This document shows, piece after piece, positions 21,962-29,813 of a DNA stretch of 43,836 nucleotides. Within the stretch, counting starts at the first letter, position 1; the number at the start of each line of letters is the position of its first letter. Both the position numbers and the translations under genes were made by a program. The stretch is from a virus. The notes below the pieces were generated by a model. The model did not search any database, was not told the DNA's origin, and saw nothing but the letters and a program-made list of their open reading frames with translations. The DNA lies in IMG/VR virus record IMGVR_UViG_3300020213_000004, positions 1 to 43,836 of that record; one strand, given 5' to 3'.

Positions 21962-23219
21962 GTTGTAGCATTTCTTGAAAATCTGCCCCGGACATAACCA
22001 CTTTGTGACAATTTAAATCCATTCCTTTAACTACCAAATGAATATATAAATTCTTTTTCAAATGGTTAGACCGAAGCACTCGACCAAGTGACTGTTCGTA
22101 GTCAACGAACTGCCAAGACTTCGAAGCATAGATTACACAAGGGAATGAGGGTAACTCGTACCCAGCTGATATACATGATTGAGCGATAATGATGTGGGGT
22201 TTATCGGAAACATCAACAGTTTTTATAAATGTACGGTCCTTAGTAGCTCCTGTGAGTGTAGAGACAGTGTATCCTTCTTCTCTAAGTTCTTTTGCGATTT
22301 GATTTATTTGAGCAGTATAGTTTGCGAAGATGAGGAGTTTTGGAAACTCAAGTGCTCGCTCGAGGATGTAATCAATTTTATAAGACTTATAGAGTATAGT
22401 TTGATTAGTCATTATATCAACTTTCCCTTTTGACTCTACTTTCTTTCCATACAACAATCCGTTTTCAATTGTTCGCATCCTTGCACTTCGTACACGGGGG
22501 TCAGCTTCTTGAGTCGATAGTCGTTTTAGTGCAACCCTCTGCTCTTCACTCAGTTCTATCTCAACGGTTTTATGGGTCTGTTCCGGAACATCAAAGAAAT
22601 CATTAAGTGAACCGACATAACCAAAATGTTTGACCAAACGAGCTATATCATCTTTTAGTTTGTCGTCTTTTTTAACTATCCAAAAATTTTTTATTTTTAA
22701 ATAATATTTATTTCTAAAATCAAAAAAATTCCAATTTACTCCAAAGAGTTGTGCAATGGCCCAGAGATTCATCGGTTTTGAAACTGGAGTAGCTGAACAT
22801 AAATACAATCTTTTTGGTGGATGCTTTTTAAGATAGGAATATACTGCTTGAAAAATTTGAGAAGTTTTTGGAATTTGAATATAATTTCGTTGTACAGTGT
22901 CGGCTGTAACACCAAAAACTTTATGACACTCATCTATAATAACCGTATCGAATTCTGGTAGTAAGTCCCAATCTCTTCGCATATCTTCTTTACTAATTAC
23001 TTTCATATTTACGACAATATCGAATTCCTTAGCATTTCTTTCCCAAGTCAAATCATCCCGACCCTGCTTCAAACAAATAACCAAAGTACTACCTTCAGCT
23101 AACTCTAAGCCAAGTCTGGTTTTTCCTACGCCTGTGCCAAAAAACAATCCTTTCTTTTTAAAGTCATCTTGTATTGCATTTGCCTGGTATTTATATAAAG
23201 AAGGTATTTTATTCATCAT
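21933..23219 (-). CDS. SF2 DNA helicase, 428 aa
   Basis: Helicase motifs are complete: YKYQANAI (Q-like), GTGVGKT (Walker A, about 28-34), IIDECHK (motif II DECH, about 94-100), CSATP (motif III, about 141), then the second RecA domain with LLIFANYT, TLTGATKDR and QSLGRVLRS (motif VI). This is a phage SF2 helicase like T5 D10 or T4 UvsW in layout, probably acting in recombination, replication restart or branch migration. The C-terminal end (LQLDTGVDTGI) is coded by the -35 and -10 boxes of the next promoter. Confidence 0.9.
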   Translation of the reverse strand: MMNKIPSLYKYQANAIQDDFKKKGLFFGTGVGKTRLGLELAEGSTLVICLKQGRDDLTWERNAKEFDIVVNMKVISKEDMRRDWDLLPEFDTVIIDECHKVFGVTADTVQRNYIQIPKTSQIFQAVYSYLKKHPPKRLYLCSATPVSKPMNLWAIAQLFGVNWNFFDFRNKYYLKIKNFWIVKKDDKLKDDIARLVKHFGYVGSLNDFFDVPEQTHKTVEIELSEEQRVALKRLSTQEADPRVRSARMRTIENGLLYGKKVESKGKVDIMTNQTILYKSYKIDYILERALEFPKLLIFANYTAQINQIAKELREEGYTVSTLTGATKDRTFIKTVDVSDKPHIIIAQSCISAGYELPSFPCVIYASKSWQFVDYEQSLGRVLRSNHLKKNLYIHLVVKGMDLNCHKVVMSGADFQEMLQLDTGVDTGI

Positions 23220-23451
23220 TAATGTTTTCTTTTAAAATATTCTCCAGCTCTTCCATACCAACATTCCTATATGTCTCACAAAATCTATTACGCTTCTGAA
23301 CAGTTACAGTCATTGTGGTGAAATATATATTCATCCGGATGGTACTACTTTCATCCGGAATAAAAGACATCATGTACGGATTCTTTTGTTTCCCTAAATC
23401 AACCCATCCCATTCCCTCACATAGTAATTTAATTTGTTGTTCTTTTTCCAT
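23209..23451 (-). CDS. Hypothetical protein, 80 aa
   Basis: Small protein with a beta-rich centre (TIRMNIYFTTMTVTVQKRNR) and an acidic C-terminal helix. Its start overlaps the zinc-finger microprotein by 23 bases and its end overlaps the SF2 helicase start by 11. An accessory to the helicase is possible. No family recognised. Confidence 0.5.
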   Translation of the reverse strand: MEKEQQIKLLCEGMGWVDLGKQKNPYMMSFIPDESSTIRMNIYFTTMTVTVQKRNRFCETYRNVGMEELENILKENINDE

Positions 23452-23590
23452 TTTTTATTTCTTTAATCGTTCTTCTTATAATATCCAAATCCCTACTCCT
23501 TTGTTTCTGACACTTAATACACACAGCTTTAGAAGCATTTTTATTTCTAACCTTCTCGCACGGATTGTGGCACCTTGAGCAAATTGTCAT
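23429..23590 (-). CDS. Zinc-finger microprotein, 53 aa
   Basis: Reads MTICSRCHNPCEK then VCIKCQKQRSRDLDII: two Cys pairs (CSRC...C and CIKC) make a plausible zinc finger, followed by a basic helix. It fills the gap between the primase and the 80-aa gene, 5 bases after the primase stop, with a normal AT-rich leader. It could be a small DNA- or RNA-binding regulator. Confidence 0.5.
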   Translation of the reverse strand: MTICSRCHNPCEKVRNKNASKAVCIKCQKQRSRDLDIIRRTIKEIKNGKRTTN

Positions 23591-23595
23591 ATATT

Positions 23596-25962
23596 TTAAA
23601 AGTCTCGGAATTCAGTTATTGCCTTCCTTTCTTTCGACCATTCATTTTGAATTTTAATTCCAATGAACCTTGATACCCCATGACCAGACGACCTCTCTTC
23701 ATATCCGAATGAACCGTATCGAGTCCCATAGGCTCTCATTTCTTTTGTGAAGACAATGTTGCCTTTGAACTTTCTACCGTCCTTCTGACAGTATGTTTTG
23801 TACTCATCATACAAATCTCTACCCACAACCTCAGCAGTCATATCTACTTCTACACACTCAGCAATAAATCCTTCGACAGATGAATTTTCTTGTCGGTACT
23901 CAGCAAGCATTGCTACTTGTTCTCGAGTAACTACGAAAGCTCCGTTGTCTGATAAGTCCTTAGCACCTAGAAGCATCCAATTTAAAATACCTGACAGTTC
24001 TTTTGCTAACATTCCAAAACTTGACCGAAGGGCAGTATTAGGATTGTCTCGAAAGTTATTTTTGAACTGAATTGCACAAATTCTGCGTTCAGTTGCTGTC
24101 GATGTATCATCCACTCTGGGCATTATATTCACAGCAAACACAAATTTTGCTTGTGGTCTAAAAGAGAATTGATCCTTGTATTTAATGTCTATAGTCACCT
24201 GCTCTCCGGATATAAGTTTTTTCAGTTTGTTTGATTGATAGTAATTTCCGTGAACCTCTTCGATTATATTAAGTCGCTTTCCAATTAATCCTTTCATTCC
24301 GTATTGACCATACAATCCCTCTAAGTCAATATGTGATGTTGAATCTGGCCCAACAACCATGGCAACTGTATCAATAAAAGTACTCTTGCCATTTCCACCA
24401 TCTCCAACAAGGAATAATGCCTTGTCATATTGCATAGATGATGATAGACAGTAACCACAAAACTGTTGCAGTAATCTGCTCTTCTCTTCTTTTTCAATGC
24501 CTTCTGTCCAGGCTTCCATACAACTTTCCCATATCGGACACTTGGCTTCCGAGTCATACTCAACAGGAGATTGAATCAAAGACACAAAATCTGGATTATG
24601 TGGTCGCAACTCTCTTGTGTATATATTCAAAAGACCATTCTTTAAGTTCATAATAAAACCACCATCATTTGTAATTACAAGTGGAGGGATGATAGATAAA
24701 AGACACGCCACTTTGTCTGCGACATTTCTCTTGGTCCTGTATCCCCATAACATGTCATCATAAAGACTAGTAAGAATTAAATCGGAAATTTCTAAGTCAC
24801 TCACCATTTTATATACACCATTTGAGTAGTTAAAAACAATACCTATCTCATTCTTTTTTATATATGGATATCTATTAAGTAGTTCCTGTTCATAGTTAGT
24901 AAATCTAACCTTGTCATTATCCTTCTTTTGTTTTGCCACTGCTGTATAGGCATTTTGTATTTCTTGAGACTCCTCTGTAGTTATGTTGTGAGCGATGATC
25001 TCATTCTTGTATGAGTAGGTATAATTATTAGAATAAGCACTGTTAATTGTATTTATTATTTCCTGCACTCCACCAGGTTCTTTCTCCATGCCATGCCACC
25101 CCACGTCATTAATATGATTAATTGCCTTATCCTTCTTCCATCCGGCCTGTTTCATAAGTGATGATGTAATGACTAGTGCTTGATTTCTTGAGCCTGGTAA
25201 TACAGTACCTTCTTTTCCAGATATCAAAGCATTAAAACTATCTCTTTCGTCAATAGGAAATTGTTTGTTTACCCGTAAAAAAAAGTCTTTCTTTTCATCC
25301 TGAGCATACTTTTTTAAATGGTCTGACTGTGCCTTGTCAACAACAGTAACAACTACTTCTTGTATCGGAAAAGTCTCTTCAACTTGATCCATTGAGTAAT
25401 TTTTCGCTACATTCTTATGTATTCCTTTTATCTTAAAAGCACCATCCGTCCCATCAATATAAGATAATCCACTCTTCTTCCAGTACCATGAGTCCGGTTG
25501 TCTTAGTATTCTAGGAATATCTTTCACTACAGGATCAGCTTTTAAATATACAACTAGAGACTGTTCAATCTTTTCCCATCGTGAACAAGTGGAATTCCAT
25601 TCATCAATAGTTAAATCCTCTTTCGCAATCGGCTCATCAAGTAACCAATATAAATGGTATCCGTTCTTTGTTTCAAGTATAAAAGTCGGCTCAAGTTTCT
25701 TTTTTATGTCTTCTAACTCATCGGGATTTTTTCTACCGTCTATATCTACAAAAAAAGCATTGAGTGATGAGCAATTTTCAAGTTTAGCATTTGGTGCATT
25801 ATTAAATCCATTCACTGTAAAATACGCCTCGTATCCATTCAAATTTAAATCATCCCGTCTTTCAATTGACGATACTGGAGGTCTTCCTTGACCTGTCTGA
25901 TCTATGTATCTATAAACGTGACCAGGAAAGTGGTCCAAAAATAATGCGTTCTTTTTTACCAT
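23596..25962 (-). CDS. Primase-helicase (PrimPol + SF3 helicase), 788 aa
   Basis: The N-terminus has archaeo-eukaryotic primase features: AFFVDIDGR (catalytic D-x-D at about 73-75) and NGYHLYW (His motif about 100-106). The C-terminus is a superfamily 3 helicase of the D5/P4 type: FLVGDGGNGKST (Walker A, about 520-528), LNIIEEV (Walker B, about 564-570) and FVFAVNIMPRVDD (motif C, about 607). It should prime and unwind phage DNA at the origin. It stands alone as the replicative enzyme; no DNA polymerase was seen. A strong terminator-like hairpin lies 26 bases before its ATG, so its expression may be controlled by read-through. Confidence 0.9.
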   Translation of the reverse strand: MVKKNALFLDHFPGHVYRYIDQTGQGRPPVSSIERRDDLNLNGYEAYFTVNGFNNAPNAKLENCSSLNAFFVDIDGRKNPDELEDIKKKLEPTFILETKNGYHLYWLLDEPIAKEDLTIDEWNSTCSRWEKIEQSLVVYLKADPVVKDIPRILRQPDSWYWKKSGLSYIDGTDGAFKIKGIHKNVAKNYSMDQVEETFPIQEVVVTVVDKAQSDHLKKYAQDEKKDFFLRVNKQFPIDERDSFNALISGKEGTVLPGSRNQALVITSSLMKQAGWKKDKAINHINDVGWHGMEKEPGGVQEIINTINSAYSNNYTYSYKNEIIAHNITTEESQEIQNAYTAVAKQKKDNDKVRFTNYEQELLNRYPYIKKNEIGIVFNYSNGVYKMVSDLEISDLILTSLYDDMLWGYRTKRNVADKVACLLSIIPPLVITNDGGFIMNLKNGLLNIYTRELRPHNPDFVSLIQSPVEYDSEAKCPIWESCMEAWTEGIEKEEKSRLLQQFCGYCLSSSMQYDKALFLVGDGGNGKSTFIDTVAMVVGPDSTSHIDLEGLYGQYGMKGLIGKRLNIIEEVHGNYYQSNKLKKLISGEQVTIDIKYKDQFSFRPQAKFVFAVNIMPRVDDTSTATERRICAIQFKNNFRDNPNTALRSSFGMLAKELSGILNWMLLGAKDLSDNGAFVVTREQVAMLAEYRQENSSVEGFIAECVEVDMTAEVVGRDLYDEYKTYCQKDGRKFKGNIVFTKEMRAYGTRYGSFGYEERSSGHGVSRFIGIKIQNEWSKERKAITEFRDF

Positions 25963-25988
25963 ACAATTTGTAGTATTATATTCCCAAC

Positions 25989-26045
25989 AAAAAAACTGTA
26001 GCGATGGACAGGAGATACTACGCCCCTTTGGTCGCTACAGTTTTT
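25989..26045. terminator. 14-bp terminator/attenuator before primase
   Basis: AAAAACTGTAGCGA (25991..26004) and TCGCTACAGTTTTT (26032..26045) form a perfect 14-bp stem with a 27-nt loop. On the minus strand seven T follow it. The primase ATG is only 26 bases further on, too close for a separate promoter between them, so attenuation or read-through control is likely. Confidence 0.7.
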
Positions 26046-26122
26046 CGGCTGTGAATATGAAAATGTTTGTGTAGTATGTTTGTCCATGAAACTATTATCT
26101 TACAAAATGCTCTATACTGAAA

Positions 26123-26151
26123 TGTGCATAAACCTGTGGATATGTGGATAA
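26123..26151. promoter_or_regulatory. Three DnaA boxes: candidate replication origin
   Basis: On the minus strand: TTATCCACA (26151..26143, perfect), ATATCCACA (26143..26135, one mismatch) and TTATGCACA (26131..26123, perfect match to TTATNCACA). Two overlap by one base. They lie about 160 bases upstream of the primase-helicase start and beside a multi-hairpin element. Recruitment of host DnaA is inferred. Confidence 0.6.
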
Positions 26152-26170
26152 CTTTCAACTTGTGAGCTGA

Positions 26171-26261
26171 CGGTTGAGATGAACTTTCGTTCAGTGGAAT
26201 CGAACCACGTTGGTACCTTGCTCTTCCAGAGCCTTCTCAACCGCCAACCAACAATGTTGGT
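26171..26261 (-). ncRNA. tRNA-like multi-hairpin element
   Basis: Arms CGGTTGAGA (26171..26179) and TCTCAACCG (26235..26243) close a 9-bp acceptor-like stem. Inside on the minus strand, in order: GCTCT-GGA-AGAGC, a GGTACC palindrome, GTGG-TTCGATT-CCAC (same sequence as a canonical tRNA T arm) and TGAAC-GAAA-GTTCA. A further hairpin ACCAAC-ATT-GTTGGT (26247..26261) flanks it. The order does not fit a functional tRNA: read with a T arm there is no anticodon arm, and read as anticodon arm (CGA) the T loop is GAAA. It may be a tRNA mimic, a leader structure, or a double-strand origin hairpin cluster. Confidence 0.5.
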
Positions 26262-26272
26262 CGGTATTTCAA

Positions 26273-26923
26273 CTAAAAAGGTATATCTTCCGGATTGATT
26301 TCTTCCGGTGTCTTTCCAAAATTATCATAATCTTTTTCTGAACCATTTTGAGTAGATGTAACCGGTGCTTGAGGCACTTCTACACCTTCAAGTTTTGGAA
26401 TTATTGTCGTTGCTACCATGTTGTGTAGGAATTCCAATTGTTTTGTATCATCCCATACCAACTGCCCTTTCACTGTTACTTGTTCTAGCCCCGGTAGGCC
26501 ATTTGGATTATCCCGGGTATAAGCATGTTTTAACGCTTGTCCGTCCTGATTAATGAATAATGATGATTTATTCTTTCCGTCAACTTCTCTTGTTGATGGT
26601 GATACTTTCATCTCCTTAGTTAGATCTACATTTGGCAACATTTTGAGTAAAGCTGTCGCAAAACTGTTAGAATAACTTAACTGCAAGTGATAAACTTCTC
26701 CTCCGTCTTTAAAAGAGAATATCCAACTTTTTCCATATTCTCCGTCTTGAGTCTTAATTCCCACAAGTTTCCCGGTGAAACTGTCGTGAAAAATCTCATG
26801 TACAGTCTTCCCTACTTTGTTAATTCTAGTAACTGCTCCTTGCGTATCTTGTGATACACGGATACAGAAACGACCACCCAATATCGTAATAAAATTTCCT
26901 TCTTGTCTATTGCTAAATCCCAT
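26273..26923 (-). CDS. Putative single-stranded DNA-binding protein, 216 aa
   Basis: A beta-rich N-terminal domain (FITILGGRFCIRVSQDTQGA, KSWIFSFKDGGEVYHLQLSY) of about 160 residues is followed by a disordered linker and an acidic end, PEEINPEDIPF. The terminal DIPF is the protein-interaction tail of bacterial SSB. It fits an SSB that coats template strands and recruits repair or priming proteins, although the fold itself is not obviously the classic OB sequence. It lies upstream of the origin-like region and primase and has its own promoter at 26992..27019. Confidence 0.65.
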   Translation of the reverse strand: MGFSNRQEGNFITILGGRFCIRVSQDTQGAVTRINKVGKTVHEIFHDSFTGKLVGIKTQDGEYGKSWIFSFKDGGEVYHLQLSYSNSFATALLKMLPNVDLTKEMKVSPSTREVDGKNKSSLFINQDGQALKHAYTRDNPNGLPGLEQVTVKGQLVWDDTKQLEFLHNMVATTIIPKLEGVEVPQAPVTSTQNGSEKDYDNFGKTPEEINPEDIPF

Positions 26924-26991
26924 TTTGTTTGTGAGTGGATTACCACCATTTGTTAGTTATAAATCTCAAAATAATTTCTGAGATAAGGTAC

Positions 26992-27019
26992 ATTATATAC
27001 CTCTTTTACACCTGTGCAA
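26992..27019 (-). promoter_or_regulatory. Promoter for SSB-like gene
   Basis: Minus strand TTGCAC (27019..27014), 16-bp spacer, TATAAT (26997..26992). A TTGACA lies just upstream (27026..27021) and shares the CACAGGTGTA string with the promoter at 21932. It is the only promoter-like site in the 149-base gap 26924..27072. Confidence 0.5.
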
Positions 27020-27072
27020 GTGTCAACACCACTACAACACTATTTACTGTCTGTTGCAATACTTTTTTTTTA

Positions 27073-27135
27073 CTATTCAATAATCCATAGAACGAATAAA
27101 ATAAATACTACAATTCCAAATATAATCCATGTCAT
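27073..27135 (-). CDS. Transmembrane microprotein, 20 aa
   Basis: Reads MTWIIFGIVVFILFVLWIIE, a single hydrophobic helix bounded by a start and TAG. It begins 4 bases after the upstream 43-aa membrane gene. Too short to test, but the tight spacing and the wholly membrane character argue that it is real. Confidence 0.35.
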   Translation of the reverse strand: MTWIIFGIVVFILFVLWIIE

Positions 27136-27139
27136 ATAA

Positions 27140-27271
27140 TTAATTAGTTAATGATAATAATTTATAAACTACTATTGCAACTCCTGCGATGATTGTTATA
27201 AAGCCAACCCACGCATAGAATTGTCTCAACTTTGTATATTCTTTTTCTCTTTTTACAATTAATGTTTTCAT
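27140..27271 (-). CDS. Small single-pass membrane protein, 43 aa
   Basis: A basic N-terminus (MKTLIVKREKEYTKLRQF) leads into one transmembrane helix (WVGFITIIAGVAIVVYKLLS). The start is 13 bases after the upstream stop, with an AT-rich leader. Function unknown. Confidence 0.5.
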   Translation of the reverse strand: MKTLIVKREKEYTKLRQFYAWVGFITIIAGVAIVVYKLLSLTN

Positions 27272-27284
27272 GTTATTTATTTTT

Positions 27285-27824
27285 TTATTGATTGATAATT
27301 TTTACTGCTTCAATCGCTAATAGGTCAAAGTCTTGCTTAATCTCTTTTGTTTCTTCTACAATAGACAAGGCTGAGTTTTCTGGTAATTCTTTCATGTGGT
27401 ACTGTTTCCATATCTTCATAAGTTGCTTGAATAAGTTACTATTTATAAAGTAATGTTTCAAATCGTTTTCTTCATGCTGTCCGCATGACTCACTACTGAA
27501 TAAATAGTCTACCCCGTCCACTTCAACCTCATTATCAAATAAAGAATTGTCAAAGCCTGCAAGCTCTCCATCTATATCAATCACATGATCAATCCAATCA
27601 TTAAGGCCTAGCGTTGTGCTGTTGGCCTCCACAGCCTGCTTCCATTGATCCTGATCAAGCATTTCTTCACACTGTGTGATTGCATCTTCTCTTGTGATAG
27701 GTCTAACAGTGAAGCCGGACATGGTAAACTCATTATATCCGTTGCGCTTTCCGTTAGTTGTATCAATCTCCAAAAAATACATTCCATTATCTTGTGTTAT
27801 CCCAGCAAGTAATTTTTTTTTCAT
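27285..27824 (-). CDS. Hypothetical acidic protein, 179 aa
   Basis: An acidic, soluble protein with a beta-rich start (LLAGITQDNGMYFLEIDTTN) and helical end, and no motif I can name. DWIDHVIDIDGE and LFSSESCGQHEEND are notable. It could be a host-takeover or DNA-mimic type protein in view of its many Asp/Glu, but that is speculation. It lies in the first-transcribed part of the early arm. Confidence 0.55.
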   Translation of the reverse strand: MKKKLLAGITQDNGMYFLEIDTTNGKRNGYNEFTMSGFTVRPITREDAITQCEEMLDQDQWKQAVEANSTTLGLNDWIDHVIDIDGELAGFDNSLFDNEVEVDGVDYLFSSESCGQHEENDLKHYFINSNLFKQLMKIWKQYHMKELPENSALSIVEETKEIKQDFDLLAIEAVKIINQ

Positions 27825-27833
27825 GGTTTTATG

Positions 27834-27980
27834 TTAACTATTAAGTTTACTAAGTTCAATCGTCCAGTTGCCGGATAGATCCAAGTGGTTTATCACCCAG
27901 TGTCTTGCTTCAGTTGCATTTTCAAAGTTTTTTACTATCTCACGTCTTAGTAATTCGCTTGATATGATGTATGTTTGCAT
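27834..27980 (-). CDS. Hypothetical protein, 48 aa
   Basis: Reads MQTYIISSELLRREIVKNFE then NATEARHWVINHL. I chose ATG 27980, which leaves a 1-base gap to the upstream stop, over an upstream in-frame start at 28025 that overlaps that gene. No recognised family. Confidence 0.5.
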   Translation of the reverse strand: MQTYIISSELLRREIVKNFENATEARHWVINHLDLSGNWTIELSKLNS

Positions 27981-27981
27981 A

Positions 27982-28200
27982 TTAATTTTGTGGATTAAAT
28001 GGATCGTCTGTATTTGTAACGTCATAGACTGTGGTTATTTGCTCGTCTGTGTCGCCTGTTTGATAATAATGCTCTATGTTATTTGCTTTTATACCTGCAA
28101 AATTTGTTGTAGCTATTTCTTTTGCAATATCCTCTGTATAGGCTAGCACGTCTACTACATAATTTGTAGTGATTGTAAATTCTACTTTGTATTTATTCAT
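27982..28200 (-). CDS. Hypothetical protein, 72 aa
   Basis: Starts MNKYKVEFTITTNYVVDVLA, a strand-rich opening with helix EDIAKEIATTNF, and ends acidic and polar. The pattern (beta, helix, beta in under 80 residues) is seen in small phage early proteins. Unrecognised. Confidence 0.5.
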   Translation of the reverse strand: MNKYKVEFTITTNYVVDVLAYTEDIAKEIATTNFAGIKANNIEHYYQTGDTDEQITTVYDVTNTDDPFNPQN

Positions 28201-28215
28201 GTTATTTGTTGTTAG

Positions 28216-28755
28216 TTATAAATTATCTAATGCCCACACTGTTTTAAAATTGTATCCGGTACAGTGTTCTGATAATTTTATCTGTACATCATCACAATAA
28301 GTATGTATTGACTTCATTTTGTCGACCTCTTCAATGTTCTCTAAGTCAATAACCCAGCGTTTACTTTCTTCTCTAACCGCCCAATCAATACACTCCTGTA
28401 TATTCTTCTGTTGCTCTTTGTCATAAGAATAAAAGTCTTTTGGTTTCTTATTTGCCCAATACAATGCAATGTTCAATTTATTTCCGAACATTATTTGCCC
28501 GTATATGTGAGATGTCGGACAATTCCATTTTGTATCTAGTATTTTATTTGTATCATGATTTTCTCTAGTTCCTATCGCTTTTACACTCCAACTTCCACTC
28601 CGGCTATCCCGTCTGATATATTTATCGTGAAAACTATCATCCACAATAACTTGGCCCCCACAAAGACGGTCATTTTTACTATGGTACTTTAAAAAGTAAT
28701 ATATCTTATCGTCTTTATGTATCACTGTTGCTTTGTTGTATATTTCTATTGACAT
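28216..28755 (-). CDS. Hypothetical protein, 179 aa
   Basis: A soluble mixed protein (YYFLKYHSKNDRLCGGQVIV, RDSRSGSWSVKAIG, MFGNKLNIALYWANKKP) without a known motif. Like its neighbours it has an AT-rich leader and lies in the first part of the early arm, where host-takeover genes are common. Function unknown. Confidence 0.55.
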   Translation of the reverse strand: MSIEIYNKATVIHKDDKIYYFLKYHSKNDRLCGGQVIVDDSFHDKYIRRDSRSGSWSVKAIGTRENHDTNKILDTKWNCPTSHIYGQIMFGNKLNIALYWANKKPKDFYSYDKEQQKNIQECIDWAVREESKRWVIDLENIEEVDKMKSIHTYCDDVQIKLSEHCTGYNFKTVWALDNL

Positions 28756-28760
28756 GTTAT

Positions 28761-28916
28761 TTAGTTAATATTAATCTTCATCCCGTTGTCTTTTGCTATC
28801 CATAAGGCGTTTATAATCGCCTCATAGGCTGTCCGGCCCGTGGATATATATCCGCCTCCATGTTCCTTATCGTTTATCAATGCTTTATACACGTTTCCAA
28901 TTTTATATATTTTCAT
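28761..28916 (-). CDS. Hypothetical protein, 51 aa
   Basis: Reads MKIYKIGNVYKALINDKEHG, then GGYISTGRTAYEAIINALWI. It sits between two larger genes with 5- and 16-base gaps. The two-strand plus helix (TAYEAIINALWIAK) pattern is plausible for a small folded protein. Confidence 0.5.
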   Translation of the reverse strand: MKIYKIGNVYKALINDKEHGGGYISTGRTAYEAIINALWIAKDNGMKININ

Positions 28917-28932
28917 GTTAGTTTTTAATTAA

Positions 28933-29328
28933 TTAATACCCACTCTTTGCGAGTCTTTGTGTTGCCTCATAGCCTCCAGCGCTTACTCCGGTGACGTTTT
29001 CTTGCATGTATTCGTCCCCGCCTCCATTGTTTATATTATAAAAATATCTTTTCAAGTCTTCTTTAAGTACGTCCCACTTCTTCTGGTCCGCTTTTGTGAG
29101 TAAAGACGGATCAAAATTGTTTCCCGTTTGTATACTGCCTGCAATGCCTCCTCCTAGATAGTTTTGATAAGCTCCAGCGGTTGCCTCCTCCCCGGCCTCT
29201 TCTATGGCCTCCAGGCTTTTTCTCGATAATAGCCCGGATATATCTACTTTCAAACTGCCTCCACGGTATGATATATCGCAATTGATTGTATTATTCTCTA
29301 TATATTCGTTGTATGTTATTTTTTTCAT
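28933..29328 (-). CDS. Hypothetical protein, 131 aa
   Basis: Begins MKKITYNEYIENNTINCDIS and has Gly-rich sections (AGAYQNYLGGGIAGSIQTG, NNGGGDEYMQ) and a helix KKWDVLKEDLKRYFYNI. No family recognised. It is the third gene from the promoter of the early arm. Confidence 0.5.
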   Translation of the reverse strand: MKKITYNEYIENNTINCDISYRGGSLKVDISGLLSRKSLEAIEEAGEEATAGAYQNYLGGGIAGSIQTGNNFDPSLLTKADQKKWDVLKEDLKRYFYNINNGGGDEYMQENVTGVSAGGYEATQRLAKSGY

Positions 29329-29349
29329 GTTGTTTTTTAATTAATTATA

Positions 29350-29472
29350 TTATCGCTTGATTGTTAATCTATGATGAGCTTTACTGGGACTGCATATACT
29401 CAGTGAGTTTAGTTTTTGTAACAAACTCTGTAGCTTGGATATGTATATGTTATCCCTGATAAAACCCACCAT
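29350..29472 (-). CDS. Possible small protein, 40 aa
   Basis: Reads MVGFIRDNIYISKLQSLLQK, continuing to KAHHRLTIKR. It starts 11 bases after the upstream stop with the leader TAAAATAATAA typical of this genome, and would fill most of a 155-base gap. A 6-bp hairpin GAGTTT/AAACTC (29405..29428) lies within it, so a leader RNA is the alternative. Confidence 0.3.
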   Translation of the reverse strand: MVGFIRDNIYISKLQSLLQKLNSLSICSPSKAHHRLTIKR

Positions 29473-29483
29473 TTATTATTTTA

Positions 29484-29762
29484 TTATTGTATAAATGCTA
29501 CATTACTCTCTACTATTTCCAACATGATAGCCTCCTGGAATAGTTTTGTTTTTAACTCTTTGCATACTTTCACGATTAAAGCTGTATCATTATCAATCAC
29601 GATCTCTACTTTGAGAGTCTTTTCTTTTGATCCTTTCCAGAACCCTATAATTTCATAGGCACTAAACCCATCGAAATGATCGGATATGATACTAATAGCT
29701 TTTTCACTTTCTAATTCATGAGTAGCGTTGTTACTTCCTATATATATGTATGCTTTTTTCAT
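29484..29762 (-). CDS. First early gene, hypothetical protein, 92 aa
   Basis: Reads MKKAYIYIGSNNATHELESE, then FWKGSKEKTLKVEIVIDNDT. Small alpha/beta proteins with this IGSNN..HE...EKA opening recur in phage early regions and their role is not known. It is directly downstream of the strongest promoter on this strand (29814..29842) with a leader of about 45 bases, so it should be expressed first after infection. Confidence 0.55.
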   Translation of the reverse strand: MKKAYIYIGSNNATHELESEKAISIISDHFDGFSAYEIIGFWKGSKEKTLKVEIVIDNDTALIVKVCKELKTKLFQEAIMLEIVESNVAFIQ

Positions 29763-29813
29763 ATTAATTATTATAGATATTTTTTAGTAGTAATTATTTA
29801 TATCTATATATAG

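Noticed and set aside
26205-26230. T-box riboswitch, suggested by GGTACC and a downstream terminator
   Set aside because: The conserved T-box core (AGGGTGGNACCGCG) and specifier loop layout are not present.
26171-26243. Functional tRNA gene
   Set aside because: The T-arm sequence is perfect, but there is no anticodon arm in that reading; in the other reading the T loop is a GAAA tetraloop.
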